Source of the DNA: a virus
IMG/VR virus record: IMGVR_UViG_3300032323_001444
Span: 1 to 53,330 of that record
DNA length: 53,330 nt
Strand: one strand, 5' to 3'
A program made the position numbers and the translations under genes. The notes beneath the pieces were generated by a model, which did not search any database, was not told where the DNA came from, and saw only the letters and a program-made list of their open reading frames with translations. Positions 21,738 to 31,800 of the stretch are shown here, piece after piece (positions within the stretch are counted from its first letter, which is position 1; every line of letters begins with the position of its first letter).

Positions 21738-22014
21738 GTTGCATATTGACTGGAATCAATTACTGGCTGGGTTTATTGGCGCAGTAATAGGTACTGATTG
21801 GCCTAAGATTAAGTCGATTATACAAGGCATAATTACTGTTTTGTCTGGCACTGCTTCCGCAATATATTTAACGCCGTTGGTTGCAAAGCAGATTGGTTGG
21901 GACCAACCACATGAAATGATTGGGTTATCATTCCTGCTTGGGACGTTAGGCCTTAGGAGTGTCCAGGCGTTTAATATACTAATTGAGAAGACGCTAACAA
22001 AGGTAAGTCAGTGA
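21730..22014 (+). CDS. Small membrane protein, candidate holin or partner
   Basis: 94 residues from the ATG at 21730 (GAGGGA 6 nt upstream; an earlier in-frame ATG at 21709 lies deeper in the previous gene). Three hydrophobic stretches: LLAGFIGAVIGTDW, IIQGIITVLSGTASAIYLTPLV and MIGLSFLLGTLGLRSVQAFNIL. The short charged N-terminus and size fit class I holins or phage membrane proteins. Ends by GTGA overlap with the next gene. Confidence 0.65.
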   Translation: MDKLHIDWNQLLAGFIGAVIGTDWPKIKSIIQGIITVLSGTASAIYLTPLVAKQIGWDQPHEMIGLSFLLGTLGLRSVQAFNILIEKTLTKVSQ

Positions 22015-22271
22015 CATATCACGAATCTGCGCAGATATTTCGAGCTGATGTGATTCCAGATGGTCGATTGATTATTTGGTGGAATGAATCAGAGTCGCTT
22101 GTTTTTGATAATGAACAAGCATTTGCAGATTATTGCTCGTCCCTTACGCCGCAAATAAAATTGCTGCTTAGGACATTATTACTTTTGGATTATTCAGAGC
22201 AAAGGATCGACGGTAAAACAGCTTCGTTATCGATCAGTGACCCTGATGATATTTGGGTAATAGCGTCATGA
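22011..22271 (+). CDS. Hypothetical protein (86 aa)
   Basis: GTG start at 22011 overlapping the previous stop (GTGA), with AAGGT upstream. Acidic alpha/beta protein with no membrane segment (YHESAQIFRADVIPDGRLIIWWNESESLVF). No family recognised. Its stop overlaps the start of the next gene (ATGA). Perhaps a chaperone or accessory for the fibre proteins that follow; this is only positional. Confidence 0.6.
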   Translation: MTYHESAQIFRADVIPDGRLIIWWNESESLVFDNEQAFADYCSSLTPQIKLLLRTLLLLDYSEQRIDGKTASLSISDPDDIWVIAS

Positions 22272-23362
22272 TCATAAATAGTGTTGGTAGATACAGCACT
22301 GCTTTCCAGCCAGCATTCGGTTACTCCACATGGACGTTCAATGCTGCTAGTCAATACATAGTTAATGTCTATACTGCTGAAGAAAACATGACTATAACAC
22401 AGCTAGGTATGTGTGTGTCTGCATCATCGGGTACGCCTCCTGTGCGTATTGCTATGTGGCAATACGTAAAAGGACAATCACTACCAGCAAACCCATTAAC
22501 CACTAAGACATATACAGATGCAAACCCTATAAGTGTAGCTGCTGGAATTAGTACACCAACATTTATATGGTGGAACTTGACTACGCCACAATCTGTTACG
22601 CGGGGCAATACAGTTGCTATTGGTCTAGAGACATATGGTACATGGAGTGGAAGTTTATCTTTCGTTCAAACACAAGATCAAAGTAAGCGTGACTACACTT
22701 TATTGTCTGGGCAACCATTTGCGAGAACATGGACTCAAGACGCTTCTCCATTTCGATGGGGTGTGGCATCTACAACAAAATCCTATGGGTATCCCGTACA
22801 AAGTCAAAATATTGTAAATATAGGATCTTTTTCAACAAACACGCTTGGTGGCGTTGCATTTACTATTCCCACATCTATGGGGGCTACGTGTTTGTTACAA
22901 GGTGTTCTTCTACCAATAACTGCTAACACAAACTTTATAACAGCATCTCTGCGTTTATATAATGCTACGTCCTATCCACCAACGCTAATTACGTCAAGAG
23001 TTATAGCAGATGGAGGTACGCCATCGTTTACAAATGCATTTTACTCAAATAATGGACAGGTCTACATTCCATTCAATACACCGCAAACACTGACAACTGG
23101 TGTCAAGTATGTAGTTGGAATACAGAGCGGTGGTGACAATTTAAGTTTGGCTAAATTTGTTTACAACAGAGCGCAAGACGCGAACTGCCTTTCAGATATA
23201 CCTACATTTGGAGTTGAGGCCGACATTACGGCTAACACATGGACTGAATCAGGTACGTTTAGGTATGTGATTAGTCTTGACGTAGATAACTTTACGCCAG
23301 CAACTGGATCAAGCACTTTGACGGCAGCTCCTCGGTATACAATAAACCCAGGTATCAACTAA
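22268..23362 (+). CDS. Fibre-like beta-rich virion protein (364 aa)
   Basis: The ATG at 22268 is chosen for its ATGA overlap with the previous stop. Almost all beta, Thr/Ser/Asn/Tyr-rich. Two similar halves each hold a strand pattern like MTITQLGMCVSASSG...VRIAMWQY and CLLQGVLLPITANTNFITASLRLYN, followed by TRGNTVAIGLET or TTGVKYVVGIQSG. This suggests two jelly-roll (carbohydrate-binding-like) domains. Probable receptor-binding or tail appendage protein. No catalytic motif seen. Confidence 0.65.
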   Translation: MIINSVGRYSTAFQPAFGYSTWTFNAASQYIVNVYTAEENMTITQLGMCVSASSGTPPVRIAMWQYVKGQSLPANPLTTKTYTDANPISVAAGISTPTFIWWNLTTPQSVTRGNTVAIGLETYGTWSGSLSFVQTQDQSKRDYTLLSGQPFARTWTQDASPFRWGVASTTKSYGYPVQSQNIVNIGSFSTNTLGGVAFTIPTSMGATCLLQGVLLPITANTNFITASLRLYNATSYPPTLITSRVIADGGTPSFTNAFYSNNGQVYIPFNTPQTLTTGVKYVVGIQSGGDNLSLAKFVYNRAQDANCLSDIPTFGVEADITANTWTESGTFRYVISLDVDNFTPATGSSTLTAAPRYTINPGIN

Positions 23363-24354
23363 TGCAGAAGCTCAAACAGAATGAAACAACAGCTACGTAC
23401 AGGCGCATCTATATGTTTCTGGCTTCTGCTACTGACGGATACACGGCTGTAACTTCATTGGTTGGTGCGACAGTTAACCTGTTCCGAAATGGTGTAGCAT
23501 TCGGTTCACAGCCAACTACACCAGCTTCATTGACTCATATCAGTGTTGGTCATTGGTATTACGAGATACCGCAAATATATCTCAGTGACCTTGGGATACT
23601 TACGGTTACAGTACAGGATACAAATATACGGCCTGTGGTTTTAATGGCTGAGGTGGTCGATTACAACTGGTATTCATCAACTGGTGCAACCGCAGCACAG
23701 GTATGGTCACATGCAGATAGGCAACTTACTGCAAGTCTAGATCCTACAGCTAGTCAAATTTGGGCAGCTGCGACTAGAACGCTTACTGGAGCTGTAACGG
23801 TATCCGGTAACGTAACTGTTGGAGGATTCACCGCAGGATCAATCACTAATGCCGCATTTGCGTCTGGTGCTATCTCATCAACTACAATTGCTAACAACGC
23901 GATCACCATGAGATTAGGTAATGATGCCACAACCAGTAACGCCAGGTTGACAACCTTTGACTCATTTGGTGGTTATCCATTGCTTTCAACTACAGCAAAT
24001 CATCAAGTCGCTGTAAATGCGTCAAATCATGCGGCCGCGAATGTCCATCAAATGCAAAATAATGTAATGACTGCAAATGCTACAGATTCAACATTTGTTA
24101 CGGAATTACAAACTGGCCTGTCGGCCCCAACTGCAATTCAAGTTGCTGATGCCGTATTAAACCGTAAGTTAGACAGTACAGGTGACGGTACAGACACGCT
24201 AAATGAACGCACTGTTCGATCTGCGTTACGTGCAATGCGTAACAAGGTCGTTGTTGCATCTGGTGTAATGACCGTATCTAAAGAAGACGATGCTACAACA
24301 GCGTGGTCCGCTACGCTTTCCAATACTGCTAACGTAACGGTGGACCCAACCTAA
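23362..24354 (+). CDS. Fibre/appendage protein, paralogue of 25693-26820
   Basis: 330 residues. The N-terminal ~100 residues look like a small beta domain (BppU-like: VGATVNLFRNGVAF, HWYYEIPQIYLSDLGILTVTVQD). A shared module follows, VNASNHAAANVHQMQNN (about 218-234). The C-terminal ~50 residues (ERTVRSALRAMRNKVVVASGVMTV... DDATTAWSATL) match the end of the 25693-26820 product. Modules exchanged between two fibres. Likely surface appendage protein; TAATG and ATGA junctions with neighbours. Confidence 0.65.
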   Translation: MQKLKQNETTATYRRIYMFLASATDGYTAVTSLVGATVNLFRNGVAFGSQPTTPASLTHISVGHWYYEIPQIYLSDLGILTVTVQDTNIRPVVLMAEVVDYNWYSSTGATAAQVWSHADRQLTASLDPTASQIWAAATRTLTGAVTVSGNVTVGGFTAGSITNAAFASGAISSTTIANNAITMRLGNDATTSNARLTTFDSFGGYPLLSTTANHQVAVNASNHAAANVHQMQNNVMTANATDSTFVTELQTGLSAPTAIQVADAVLNRKLDSTGDGTDTLNERTVRSALRAMRNKVVVASGVMTVSKEDDATTAWSATLSNTANVTVDPT

Positions 24355-24575
24355 TGACTACGGTACTTAAGAACGTAGAGTACATTCGAGTTACAGCCCC
24401 TGTACCAAACTGGATTGTAAAAGCTGATGTCTATGACACGGAAGGTAACAAGGTTGCTGACTTTGGACTAGATGGCACTGATATAAACTCTTGGTGGAAT
24501 AGTCAGTCTGACGAATTTCAACTAGATATATTGTCAGTGTTTATCAACTATATTAAAGATGAAGTGACTCCTTAA
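24354..24575 (+). CDS. Small hypothetical protein (73 aa) in fibre cluster
   Basis: Not recognised. A beta-strand pair (EYIRVTAPVPNWIVKADVYDTEGNKVADFG) then a helix (DEFQLDILSVFINYIKDE). Fused by overlaps to both neighbours. Possibly a fibre chaperone or small adaptor. Confidence 0.55.
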   Translation: MTTVLKNVEYIRVTAPVPNWIVKADVYDTEGNKVADFGLDGTDINSWWNSQSDEFQLDILSVFINYIKDEVTP

Positions 24576-25696
24576 TGGCTACGTACTATGTAAGAACTCC
24601 AGCAAATGGAGGTAGCGATGCTGCTGCTGGTACAAGTATTGCTACTGCTTGGGCTACTTTTACTAAAGTTTTTTCTGCATCTGGATTTACATCTGGTGAC
24701 ACAGTGTATGTCGAGCCGGGAGTTTATCGTCAAGTTGTATCAGCACTCAATACTTCGCCTACTACGCGAGCATTTGTAATTGGAGATTATAGCGGAGCAA
24801 TCTTTGGGACTCCGGGTGAAATTAGGTGGACAGGATATTCAACTGATGATGCTGCTGGTAGTGGTTCAACACTTTTAAATTTAAATGGTAGAGATAACAT
24901 TACAATTCGTGGAATAAGATTGGAAAATCAGGGTAGATGCATAGATGTACCATCTGGATCAATTAACATTGATATTGAAGACTGTGTTTTAGTAAATCAA
25001 GCTCAAGGCACTATAGCTATGTCATCAGGCGCAAGTGTTGCTTTAGGTTGCAATATTAGGCGGTGCATAATAAGCGGTTTATCGGATGCAATATTGATTG
25101 TTCCAAACTTAAACGGTGGTAGTGACTGGAACTTGAATCTTAATATTGAAAACTGTGTAATAACATCTACTATAAACCGTGGAATATTCTTTTCGTCATC
25201 AGGTTCTGGTCGTGTTGCGTCTGCTGTTACTGTAAAAAACTGCACCATACGTTCAGCCACAGGTATTCAAGCTGCTACAAACGCTTATGGAACTGGCCCA
25301 GCAGGAATTGTAGTGACAAACACTCTCTTTTATCAATGCACTACTGGTATAACAGCTGGGTCAACAGGACAGGTATCTGAAAACTTTAATAGGTTTACAA
25401 TGTGTTCTACTCCTACTACTAACATTGGAACTAACGGTGCTAACACGAACCTTGTTGGAAACCTAAACATAGACATGGGTAAATCATTTCTGTTTGCCCA
25501 TAATCCACGAATGCCTTGGTACATGCCTTACGTTGCCAACATCATTAATGAGGATGGTACTCCTACAGGTATGCCGACCAATGACGTACACGGGACAACA
25601 AGGCCAAACCCACCAGCCATAGGTGCATCAGAACAGACTACACTGTATTCATCTGGTGGCTTAGCTGCTAATCCATTAGCGGGGTACGTACGATGA
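24575..25696 (+). CDS. Right-handed beta-helix (pectate-lyase-fold) tail-spike-like protein
   Basis: 373 residues. The N-terminus YYVRTPANGGSDAAAGTS...AWATFTKV... DTVYVEPGVYRQVV is the classic entry into a parallel beta-helix. Repeated coils follow, with NITIRGIRLENQ, NIDIEDCVLVNQ, LNIENCVITS and VTVKNCTIRSATG. Spikes of this fold often cleave or bind surface polysaccharide, but no catalytic Asp/Glu pair can be assigned. C-terminal region with PNPPAIGASEQ. Probably a tail-spike or depolymerase; substrate unknown. Confidence 0.8.
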   Translation: MATYYVRTPANGGSDAAAGTSIATAWATFTKVFSASGFTSGDTVYVEPGVYRQVVSALNTSPTTRAFVIGDYSGAIFGTPGEIRWTGYSTDDAAGSGSTLLNLNGRDNITIRGIRLENQGRCIDVPSGSINIDIEDCVLVNQAQGTIAMSSGASVALGCNIRRCIISGLSDAILIVPNLNGGSDWNLNLNIENCVITSTINRGIFFSSSGSGRVASAVTVKNCTIRSATGIQAATNAYGTGPAGIVVTNTLFYQCTTGITAGSTGQVSENFNRFTMCSTPTTNIGTNGANTNLVGNLNIDMGKSFLFAHNPRMPWYMPYVANIINEDGTPTGMPTNDVHGTTRPNPPAIGASEQTTLYSSGGLAANPLAGYVR

Positions 25697-26820
25697 GTAA
25701 ATATATTGGCGATTTTAGTAAGAATGACACAATCACTTTTATGTTTACGACATTTAGGCCATCAACGGGTGCGCCTTTTCTCTTAGCTGGAACACCTGTT
25801 GTATCTGTATACAAAGACAATAACACAACTCAGGACACAGCTGGCGTTACGCTTACAACAAACTATGATGGCGTTACAGGTTTAAATTTTGTTTCTATTA
25901 GTACTAGTACTGCGTTTTACGTTGATGGTTCGTCATATGAGTGTGTTATTACAACTGGTACAGTTGACTCGGTAAGTGTTGTAGGCTCATGTGTTGGGCG
26001 TTTTACAATGCGTGATCAAGCGTATTTATATCCAACCACAGCTGGTCGAACACTTGATGCAAATGCGTCCGGACAAGTTATTGTTGTAACCAATAATGAC
26101 AAGACTGGCTACTCTCTCACTACGGCTCCGCTGGATGCTGCCGGAACTGCAGCTGCTGTATGGAATGCATTGCTTGCTTCTTACACAACGACTAACTCGT
26201 TTGGTGCTAGAGTAGTGCGTACAATTGCATCGCCAGTCACCAATGAAGTTTCTATCAATGCAAGTAATCATCTTGCAGCAAACGTTCATCAGATGCAAAA
26301 CAATACAATTACAGCAGCTGCTATTGCCACTGGTGCTATTGATGCTGACGCGCTTGCTACTGACGCAGTAAATGAGATTGCGGATGGAATACTTCTTCGC
26401 AGCTTAGCGACAGCTGGTTCCTCTGGAAATATTGCAATTACATCTATTGTGTCAAGCGTGTTTCAAGCAATTAATACACTGGCCGTTAATGATCAAGTTG
26501 TATTTATAGGAACTGCACCAACAAACTATGTCGTTGGAACCGCTTATTACGTGATGGCAACTGGTTTGACATCGACGACTTTTCAGTTATCTTCGTTACC
26601 TGGCGGTGTAAGTAACGCAACTCCATCAACTGGTGCATTTACTGCACAAAAGTTACAAGACAGAAATGTGTTATCCGCCATGAGGGCAATTCGAAATAGG
26701 TCAGTCATTTCAGGAGGGGTATTGACTGTCTATCAAGAAGACGACACGGCAACCGCTTGGACTGCCACTGTCGGTTCTGATCCGTCGGCTAACCCTATAA
26801 TAAGTATTGACCCCGCTTAG
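25693..26820 (+). CDS. BppU-like fibre protein, paralogue of 23362-24354
   Basis: 375 residues. The N-terminal ~115 residues resemble BppU-type beta domains (FTTFRPSTGAPFLLAGTPVVSVYKDN, SSYECVITTGTVDSVSVVGSCVGRFTM). Next come INASNHLAANVHQMQNN (about 190-206) and Ala/Asp repeats (TGAIDADALATDAVNE). A VVGTAYYVMATGLTSTTFQLS module (about 274-300) also occurs in the nozzle protein. The C-terminus is shared with the earlier fibre. Likely part of the same appendage, with module exchange. Confidence 0.7.
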   Translation: MSKYIGDFSKNDTITFMFTTFRPSTGAPFLLAGTPVVSVYKDNNTTQDTAGVTLTTNYDGVTGLNFVSISTSTAFYVDGSSYECVITTGTVDSVSVVGSCVGRFTMRDQAYLYPTTAGRTLDANASGQVIVVTNNDKTGYSLTTAPLDAAGTAAAVWNALLASYTTTNSFGARVVRTIASPVTNEVSINASNHLAANVHQMQNNTITAAAIATGAIDADALATDAVNEIADGILLRSLATAGSSGNIAITSIVSSVFQAINTLAVNDQVVFIGTAPTNYVVGTAYYVMATGLTSTTFQLSSLPGGVSNATPSTGAFTAQKLQDRNVLSAMRAIRNRSVISGGVLTVYQEDDTATAWTATVGSDPSANPIISIDPA

Positions 26821-26828
26821 GAGGAATC

Positions 26829-27257
26829 ATGGCAGCATTCTCGAACTACTTGGAAGACGCAATTATTGCTTGGGCATTTACTGGAACTGCATTTCCAACT
26901 CCTGCACTCACTAGTGTATGGGTATCGTTACATACAGGCGATCCTGCTGATGTTGGATCAAACGAAGTTACTGGTGGTAACTACGCTAGAATTCAGGTTG
27001 CTAACGCCGGTTGGACAAAAACACTTGCTAGTGTTGGCGGTATTGCAAGCGCAACTAATACCGCTGAAATTGTTTTTCCTGCAACAGGCACAGTAACTTG
27101 GAGTGCTAGTGTTCCAGGTGTTACACACGTAGGTATATGGTCAGCATCTACTGCTGGTAACTTCCTGTATGGTGGTGCGTTGACTACTGCTAGAGTTGTT
27201 GCAGTTGGAGACGTTTTTAAATTTCTGGCAACCAACCTAACTATTAGTGTGACCTAA
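26829..27257 (+). CDS. Small tail fibre-family protein (142 aa)
   Basis: Contains VWVSLHTGDPADVGSNEVTGGNYAR, the SLHTGDP-x-x-G signature of a widespread small phage tail-fibre family. The beta-rich remainder (VTHVGIWSASTAGNFLYGGAL) also fits. GAGGAAT lies before the ATG. TAATG junction to the next gene. Likely part of the appendage or a fibre cap. Confidence 0.72.
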   Translation: MAAFSNYLEDAIIAWAFTGTAFPTPALTSVWVSLHTGDPADVGSNEVTGGNYARIQVANAGWTKTLASVGGIASATNTAEIVFPATGTVTWSASVPGVTHVGIWSASTAGNFLYGGALTTARVVAVGDVFKFLATNLTISVT

Positions 27258-28894
27258 TGGCTGACGGTTATATATCCTGGTGGGGCAAATGGGCCTTTGG
27301 TAAAGGTAGTACCGCCGGGGCCATATCAGCCAGTGCATCACTTGTTGCACTGGCTACTATTACGTCAGTTGGTTTAGTCGAAAAGCGAGCAACATCTAGC
27401 ATATCTGGTGTTGCGACCGTTACTTCAACTGGTCAAGCAAATAAGTTAGGCGCATCATCACTTACTGGTGTCGCAACCGTTACATCATCTGCGGTAGTTG
27501 AAAAACGCGGTAATAGTTCACTCACTGGTGTTGCCACCATCACTAGTGTTGGCGTTGTTGAAAAACGAGCCACATCATCGATATCTGGCGTTGCAACAAT
27601 TACAGCCAATGGCACCATTGCTGGAATCGTAAATGGCACAGCAAATATCAGTGGCATTGCAACCGTTACTAGTGCGGGTGTTGTTCAGAAACTTGGCAGT
27701 AGTTCACTTGTAGGCATTGCGTCTATTACATCGGTAGGTGTTGTTCAAAAACTTGGTAGTAGTTCACTTACTGGTACAGCAACCGTCACATCATCTGGCC
27801 AAGTAAACAAGTTAGGCGCATCAGCTCTTACTGGCGTTGCTTCAATAACATCCGTCGGCCTAGTTGAAAAACGAGCCACGTCATCAATGTCGGGCATTTC
27901 TACAGTCGTAGCAGATGCAATAATCTCCGGCATCGTAACGGCTACGTCTAATATCAATGGTGTTGCGTCCATAACGTCCGTTGGTACTGTTGAAAAACGA
28001 GCGACGTCTAGTATCAGCGGCATTGCATCTGTTACAGCAAACGGAACCATTGCTGGAATAGTAACTGGTACAGCAGGTGTCACTGGTGTTGCTTCTATAT
28101 CGGCCGTTGGCACACCTGAAAAACGAGCTACATCGAGTCTTACAGGTATAGCATCTGTTACTGGTACGTTTACAAAAGAAGTACAAGTAACGTCATCTAT
28201 TACTGGTGTTGCATCAATAGTAGCCGTAGGTATATGTGAGAAGCGAGCAAGCTCTAACATAACCGGCGTTGCAGTAATCACTAGCACTGGACAATGCGTT
28301 CTATCAAGTGCCTCAAGTATTACTGGTGTAGCCACGATTAATGCTACTGGTACATCTGGATCAGTAGAATTATGTACATGTCCACCATGGCAGATTATCG
28401 ATGAGACTGCATGTGGTTGGATACAGAATGGATACGGAGTAAGCCAACAACCTTACCCATTCCCATTCACTATCCCTGTATACAGAATCTATGACCTGTC
28501 TTTACCGTTCAATGCTGGAAGCTGTAATTGGACCGTCAATACATGTGTTGTACCAACATACAATGTCGAGCAAACTCTAGTTAATGCGTTCGCTGAATCT
28601 GGCACACTGACATCTGCATTCAAACAACCACAGACATTGGCTTACCTGTTTACAAGTGGTGGGACCCTCATCGATAACTGGCTTCCAGATGGCAATTTAA
28701 CTGGAAGTCTTTATGTATTACCTTACACGCTACCAATATTCAGGTTACATATCCTTGGCTACAATCAACCAGTAAACGTTTATACGGTAGCTAATAACGT
28801 TTCATGCAATTACACCAATAATAATGTCCCATTGTCTGTGTACAAACAGGAACCACCTAGTGCAATACAATGGAGTCGAGGACCCTGTGACTAA
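27257..28894 (+). CDS. Repeat fibre protein: 17 twenty-residue repeats plus C-terminal domain
   Basis: 545 residues. After a short N-terminus (ISWWGKWAFGKGSTAGA), about 17 tandem repeats run from about residue 26 to 370. The consensus is x-SSITGVATITSxGxVEKRA, 20 residues; three units are 22. Strict alternation of small, Val/Ile and Thr residues suggests a beta-solenoid or triple-stranded fibre shaft. The C-terminal ~175 residues are different, with several cysteines (CTCPP, SCNW, NTCVV) and aromatic, Pro-rich strands; this is a likely receptor-binding or capping tip. Unrecognised by family. Confidence 0.8.
   Translation: MADGYISWWGKWAFGKGSTAGAISASASLVALATITSVGLVEKRATSSISGVATVTSTGQANKLGASSLTGVATVTSSAVVEKRGNSSLTGVATITSVGVVEKRATSSISGVATITANGTIAGIVNGTANISGIATVTSAGVVQKLGSSSLVGIASITSVGVVQKLGSSSLTGTATVTSSGQVNKLGASALTGVASITSVGLVEKRATSSMSGISTVVADAIISGIVTATSNINGVASITSVGTVEKRATSSISGIASVTANGTIAGIVTGTAGVTGVASISAVGTPEKRATSSLTGIASVTGTFTKEVQVTSSITGVASIVAVGICEKRASSNITGVAVITSTGQCVLSSASSITGVATINATGTSGSVELCTCPPWQIIDETACGWIQNGYGVSQQPYPFPFTIPVYRIYDLSLPFNAGSCNWTVNTCVVPTYNVEQTLVNAFAESGTLTSAFKQPQTLAYLFTSGGTLIDNWLPDGNLTGSLYVLPYTLPIFRLHILGYNQPVNVYTVANNVSCNYTNNNVPLSVYKQEPPSAIQWSRGPCD
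27332..28369 (+). repeat. 60-bp tandem coding repeats
   Basis: Each unit encodes 20 residues (three encode 22). Related but diverged at the DNA level, with recurring strings such as GTTGAAAAACGAGC and ACTGGTGTTGC. Prone to recombination and length variation. Confidence 0.85.
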
Positions 28895-31800
28895 TGGCAG
28901 ATACAACACGTAACGCACAAGCTGTGCGTCAGACATATACGTTTGGCGATCGTCAGTTTATCGGTATCGACACAAACACCACTGCTAACAGATTGCAGGA
29001 TGGGTTGGTTCAAGTTGCAGATAACTTGTGGAATGACGGCGGCGCTTTAACGACCAGGCCTGGGATGCACGCGCAGTTAACTACTCCGGGTGATCCAATC
29101 CACAACATGTTGCAATACAGGCAATCAAACAATACGGCCTCCAAGATACTTGTTATCTCCGGAGACCCAGCTGTACCTAATACTGTAATATCCGAGTGGT
29201 CAGATGGTGCCTCCGCATTGACTCCGATTAGTTCAGTAACTGGGTACCCGCAAGACAGTCGTATTGTTCAACATGGTAAGTACATTTATGGTGTTCCAGG
29301 CGCAAGTGGTGGATCTGTCTGGAAGTACAACGGAACAACAGTGTCTCAGGTTTTTATGCCAAGGCCACCGATGATCAATGGTAAAGATCATATACAACCT
29401 GTAGCTAACCCTAAAACATTTGTCACTAAATCAATTGTAGGCGCTTCTGATATCGACAATGATGCAGCAGGTTCTACATTCGGCTTTGCTTTTAGTACAC
29501 TTGCTGCTTCATATGAAATGATTACAGCAACAGCCACAGCCGATGGTTATACGTTTGAAGCTGACACAGATGGCTCGGTGCCTAATGCAACTGTGTGGCA
29601 AAACAGTGGTGCTGGTCTTGCTACTGTCAAGCAGTACACGAATATAGACGCTGCTCTTAGTGGTGCGGAAAAGATATCTAACTATGCTACACAAACAGGC
29701 AACAAGGCTCTATTACTAGATTCCGGTGGAGACTGGATTCAAAAGACGATGACGGCGCCAACGTACACGTATGATGGCACGACATTTAGAACTGGGATGT
29801 ACAGCCTTAGATGTTTGATGTACAACAATGACTCACTAGACAGCAGACGTAATCATGGAGTGTTTGTTACTGTAACCGGATTAGATGTTTCCAGTAACCC
29901 TATTGTCGGTTGTGTATTTACACAGATAGTTCAACCAACCGTAGCACAATCTGTCACAGACTGGAAAGAGATAAGTCTGTTTGTAGACTTCCGTGCGTTT
30001 GCTGGGACTATGACCCAGGTCCGCATTAAACTACAGACTGCTAACGCCGCTCAGACTACGACAGGTGATAGCCGTGGTGTACTGGTAGATAACATAGCGC
30101 TACATCCGATCTTGTGCAATCTTGCACCCAACTCAGAGGTTGTTAATGCATCTGGTTTAGTTCAGATCAGAACGCGTCAACAGTCTGGCTCATTGTCTCC
30201 CTTACGTGCAGGTTACGTAAAGGGTGTCGCTGTCAGAATCAGCTCTCTAAACGTGACTGACCTAAGTAATCGCGACACGGTTAGTTTACGCGTAGAGTTC
30301 CCAGAGGCATACCGGGCAAACCCTCCGTATATGTCTTTGGGTATAAAGAACACTGGATCCGCTACTATTAACTGGACTGGGTACGGTATTTATGATCCCA
30401 AGTACGGGTATATGTCGTGGAACATATTCGGCATAAACCAGACAAGTCGTAACAATGTTGCGTCTGTTTACGTACGATTAGAGCAAGACTTTGAGACAAC
30501 GCATGACACAGTGTTAATGTCGATAGGTGAACTTACAACCGACGGTGGACTAACACCAGATGTAACCTACGAGTACGTATTTACTAGATGGAAGACAGAA
30601 GGTGGAGCTGAGCGGCCTCCGTATTACATAGAGAACGACGTATACACTCAAGGTGTTGAGGGTTTGCCTAGTTTGGCGAGTAAAAGTATTACAACTACAG
30701 CCGCAATGAGCATGGTTGAGTTGACATTAAATCCAGCGGATACATCTAACAGTAATCTGGATCTACGGTACGACACAACTGAAATCGCTGTAGCAACGCC
30801 GGCTGGTATTGACTTCACTAACACTGTTCCAGCCTTAGATCAATTGCGTGTTGTTTCGGGAGCAACTGGTTCAGTTGTTTATGTTGACACATCAGGAACG
30901 ACACGTACTGTCGCCGTTACTGCTAACGTTCCTACTTCTCTAACGTTTAAGATCCGATCGGTAACGACTGCTCCATTTCCTATATGGGTACAACATACAT
31001 GCGCATACTCTGGATACGAGTATGGTCATATTTGTATATATAGACGTGGACAAGGTGTATTTCCAGACGGCCGATTAAGGTTGATTGCCGTCATACCTAC
31101 AGATGCTGCAAGTGCAACGATAGGTAAAAACTGGAGAGCTGAGTACATATCTGTAACTGTTGGTTCTGCATTCAAACGCATCAAGTTTATCGACCGAGTT
31201 CCTGATGGTGACATACTTTACGAAGCTGGCCCATATGAACCTGGTTATCCATTTGAAAGCGGTAGGGACAATCTCCCAATTGGTTGTACTGCTATCACTG
31301 AGCATGCACGTAGATTGTTCCTTGCCAAGGACAATACTGTATACGCTACGTGGATGCTAAACGGTATCAACGAGGCTCCTGTATATACGACGTTAGTACC
31401 AGATCAATCCGACCCAAACATATTTACTAAGGGTACATCGTTTACTGTAAGTAGTAAGTATGACAATGAGAAGATAACAGCTCTGCTTAGCTATGCTGGC
31501 GATGGGATGATCGTTAGCAACACAACAAGTGCTGTATTGCTTGTTCTTAGGGAAAATTCTGTATTACCAGTACTGGGCTTTGACCCAACAAACTTTACTA
31601 TCCAGTCAATGCTTCGTGAACCATCTGTTGGATGCGTATCGCCGCGTGGGACAGTAAGTCTGTTTGGCCGCCTTATGTGGATGTCTCCTCAAGGTGTACT
31701 TGAATTCAATAATGGTGTTCCTGAAAACAAAAGTATTCAGCTGCGTAAACTCCTAAGCATGAATAGCAGTATGAATAGTGCTGATATTCAAGCGGCGCCT

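Noticed and set aside
27332-28369. CRISPR or satellite array in the 60-bp repeats
   Set aside because: The repeats are in frame, encode a regular protein pattern and lack constant repeat/unique spacer structure.
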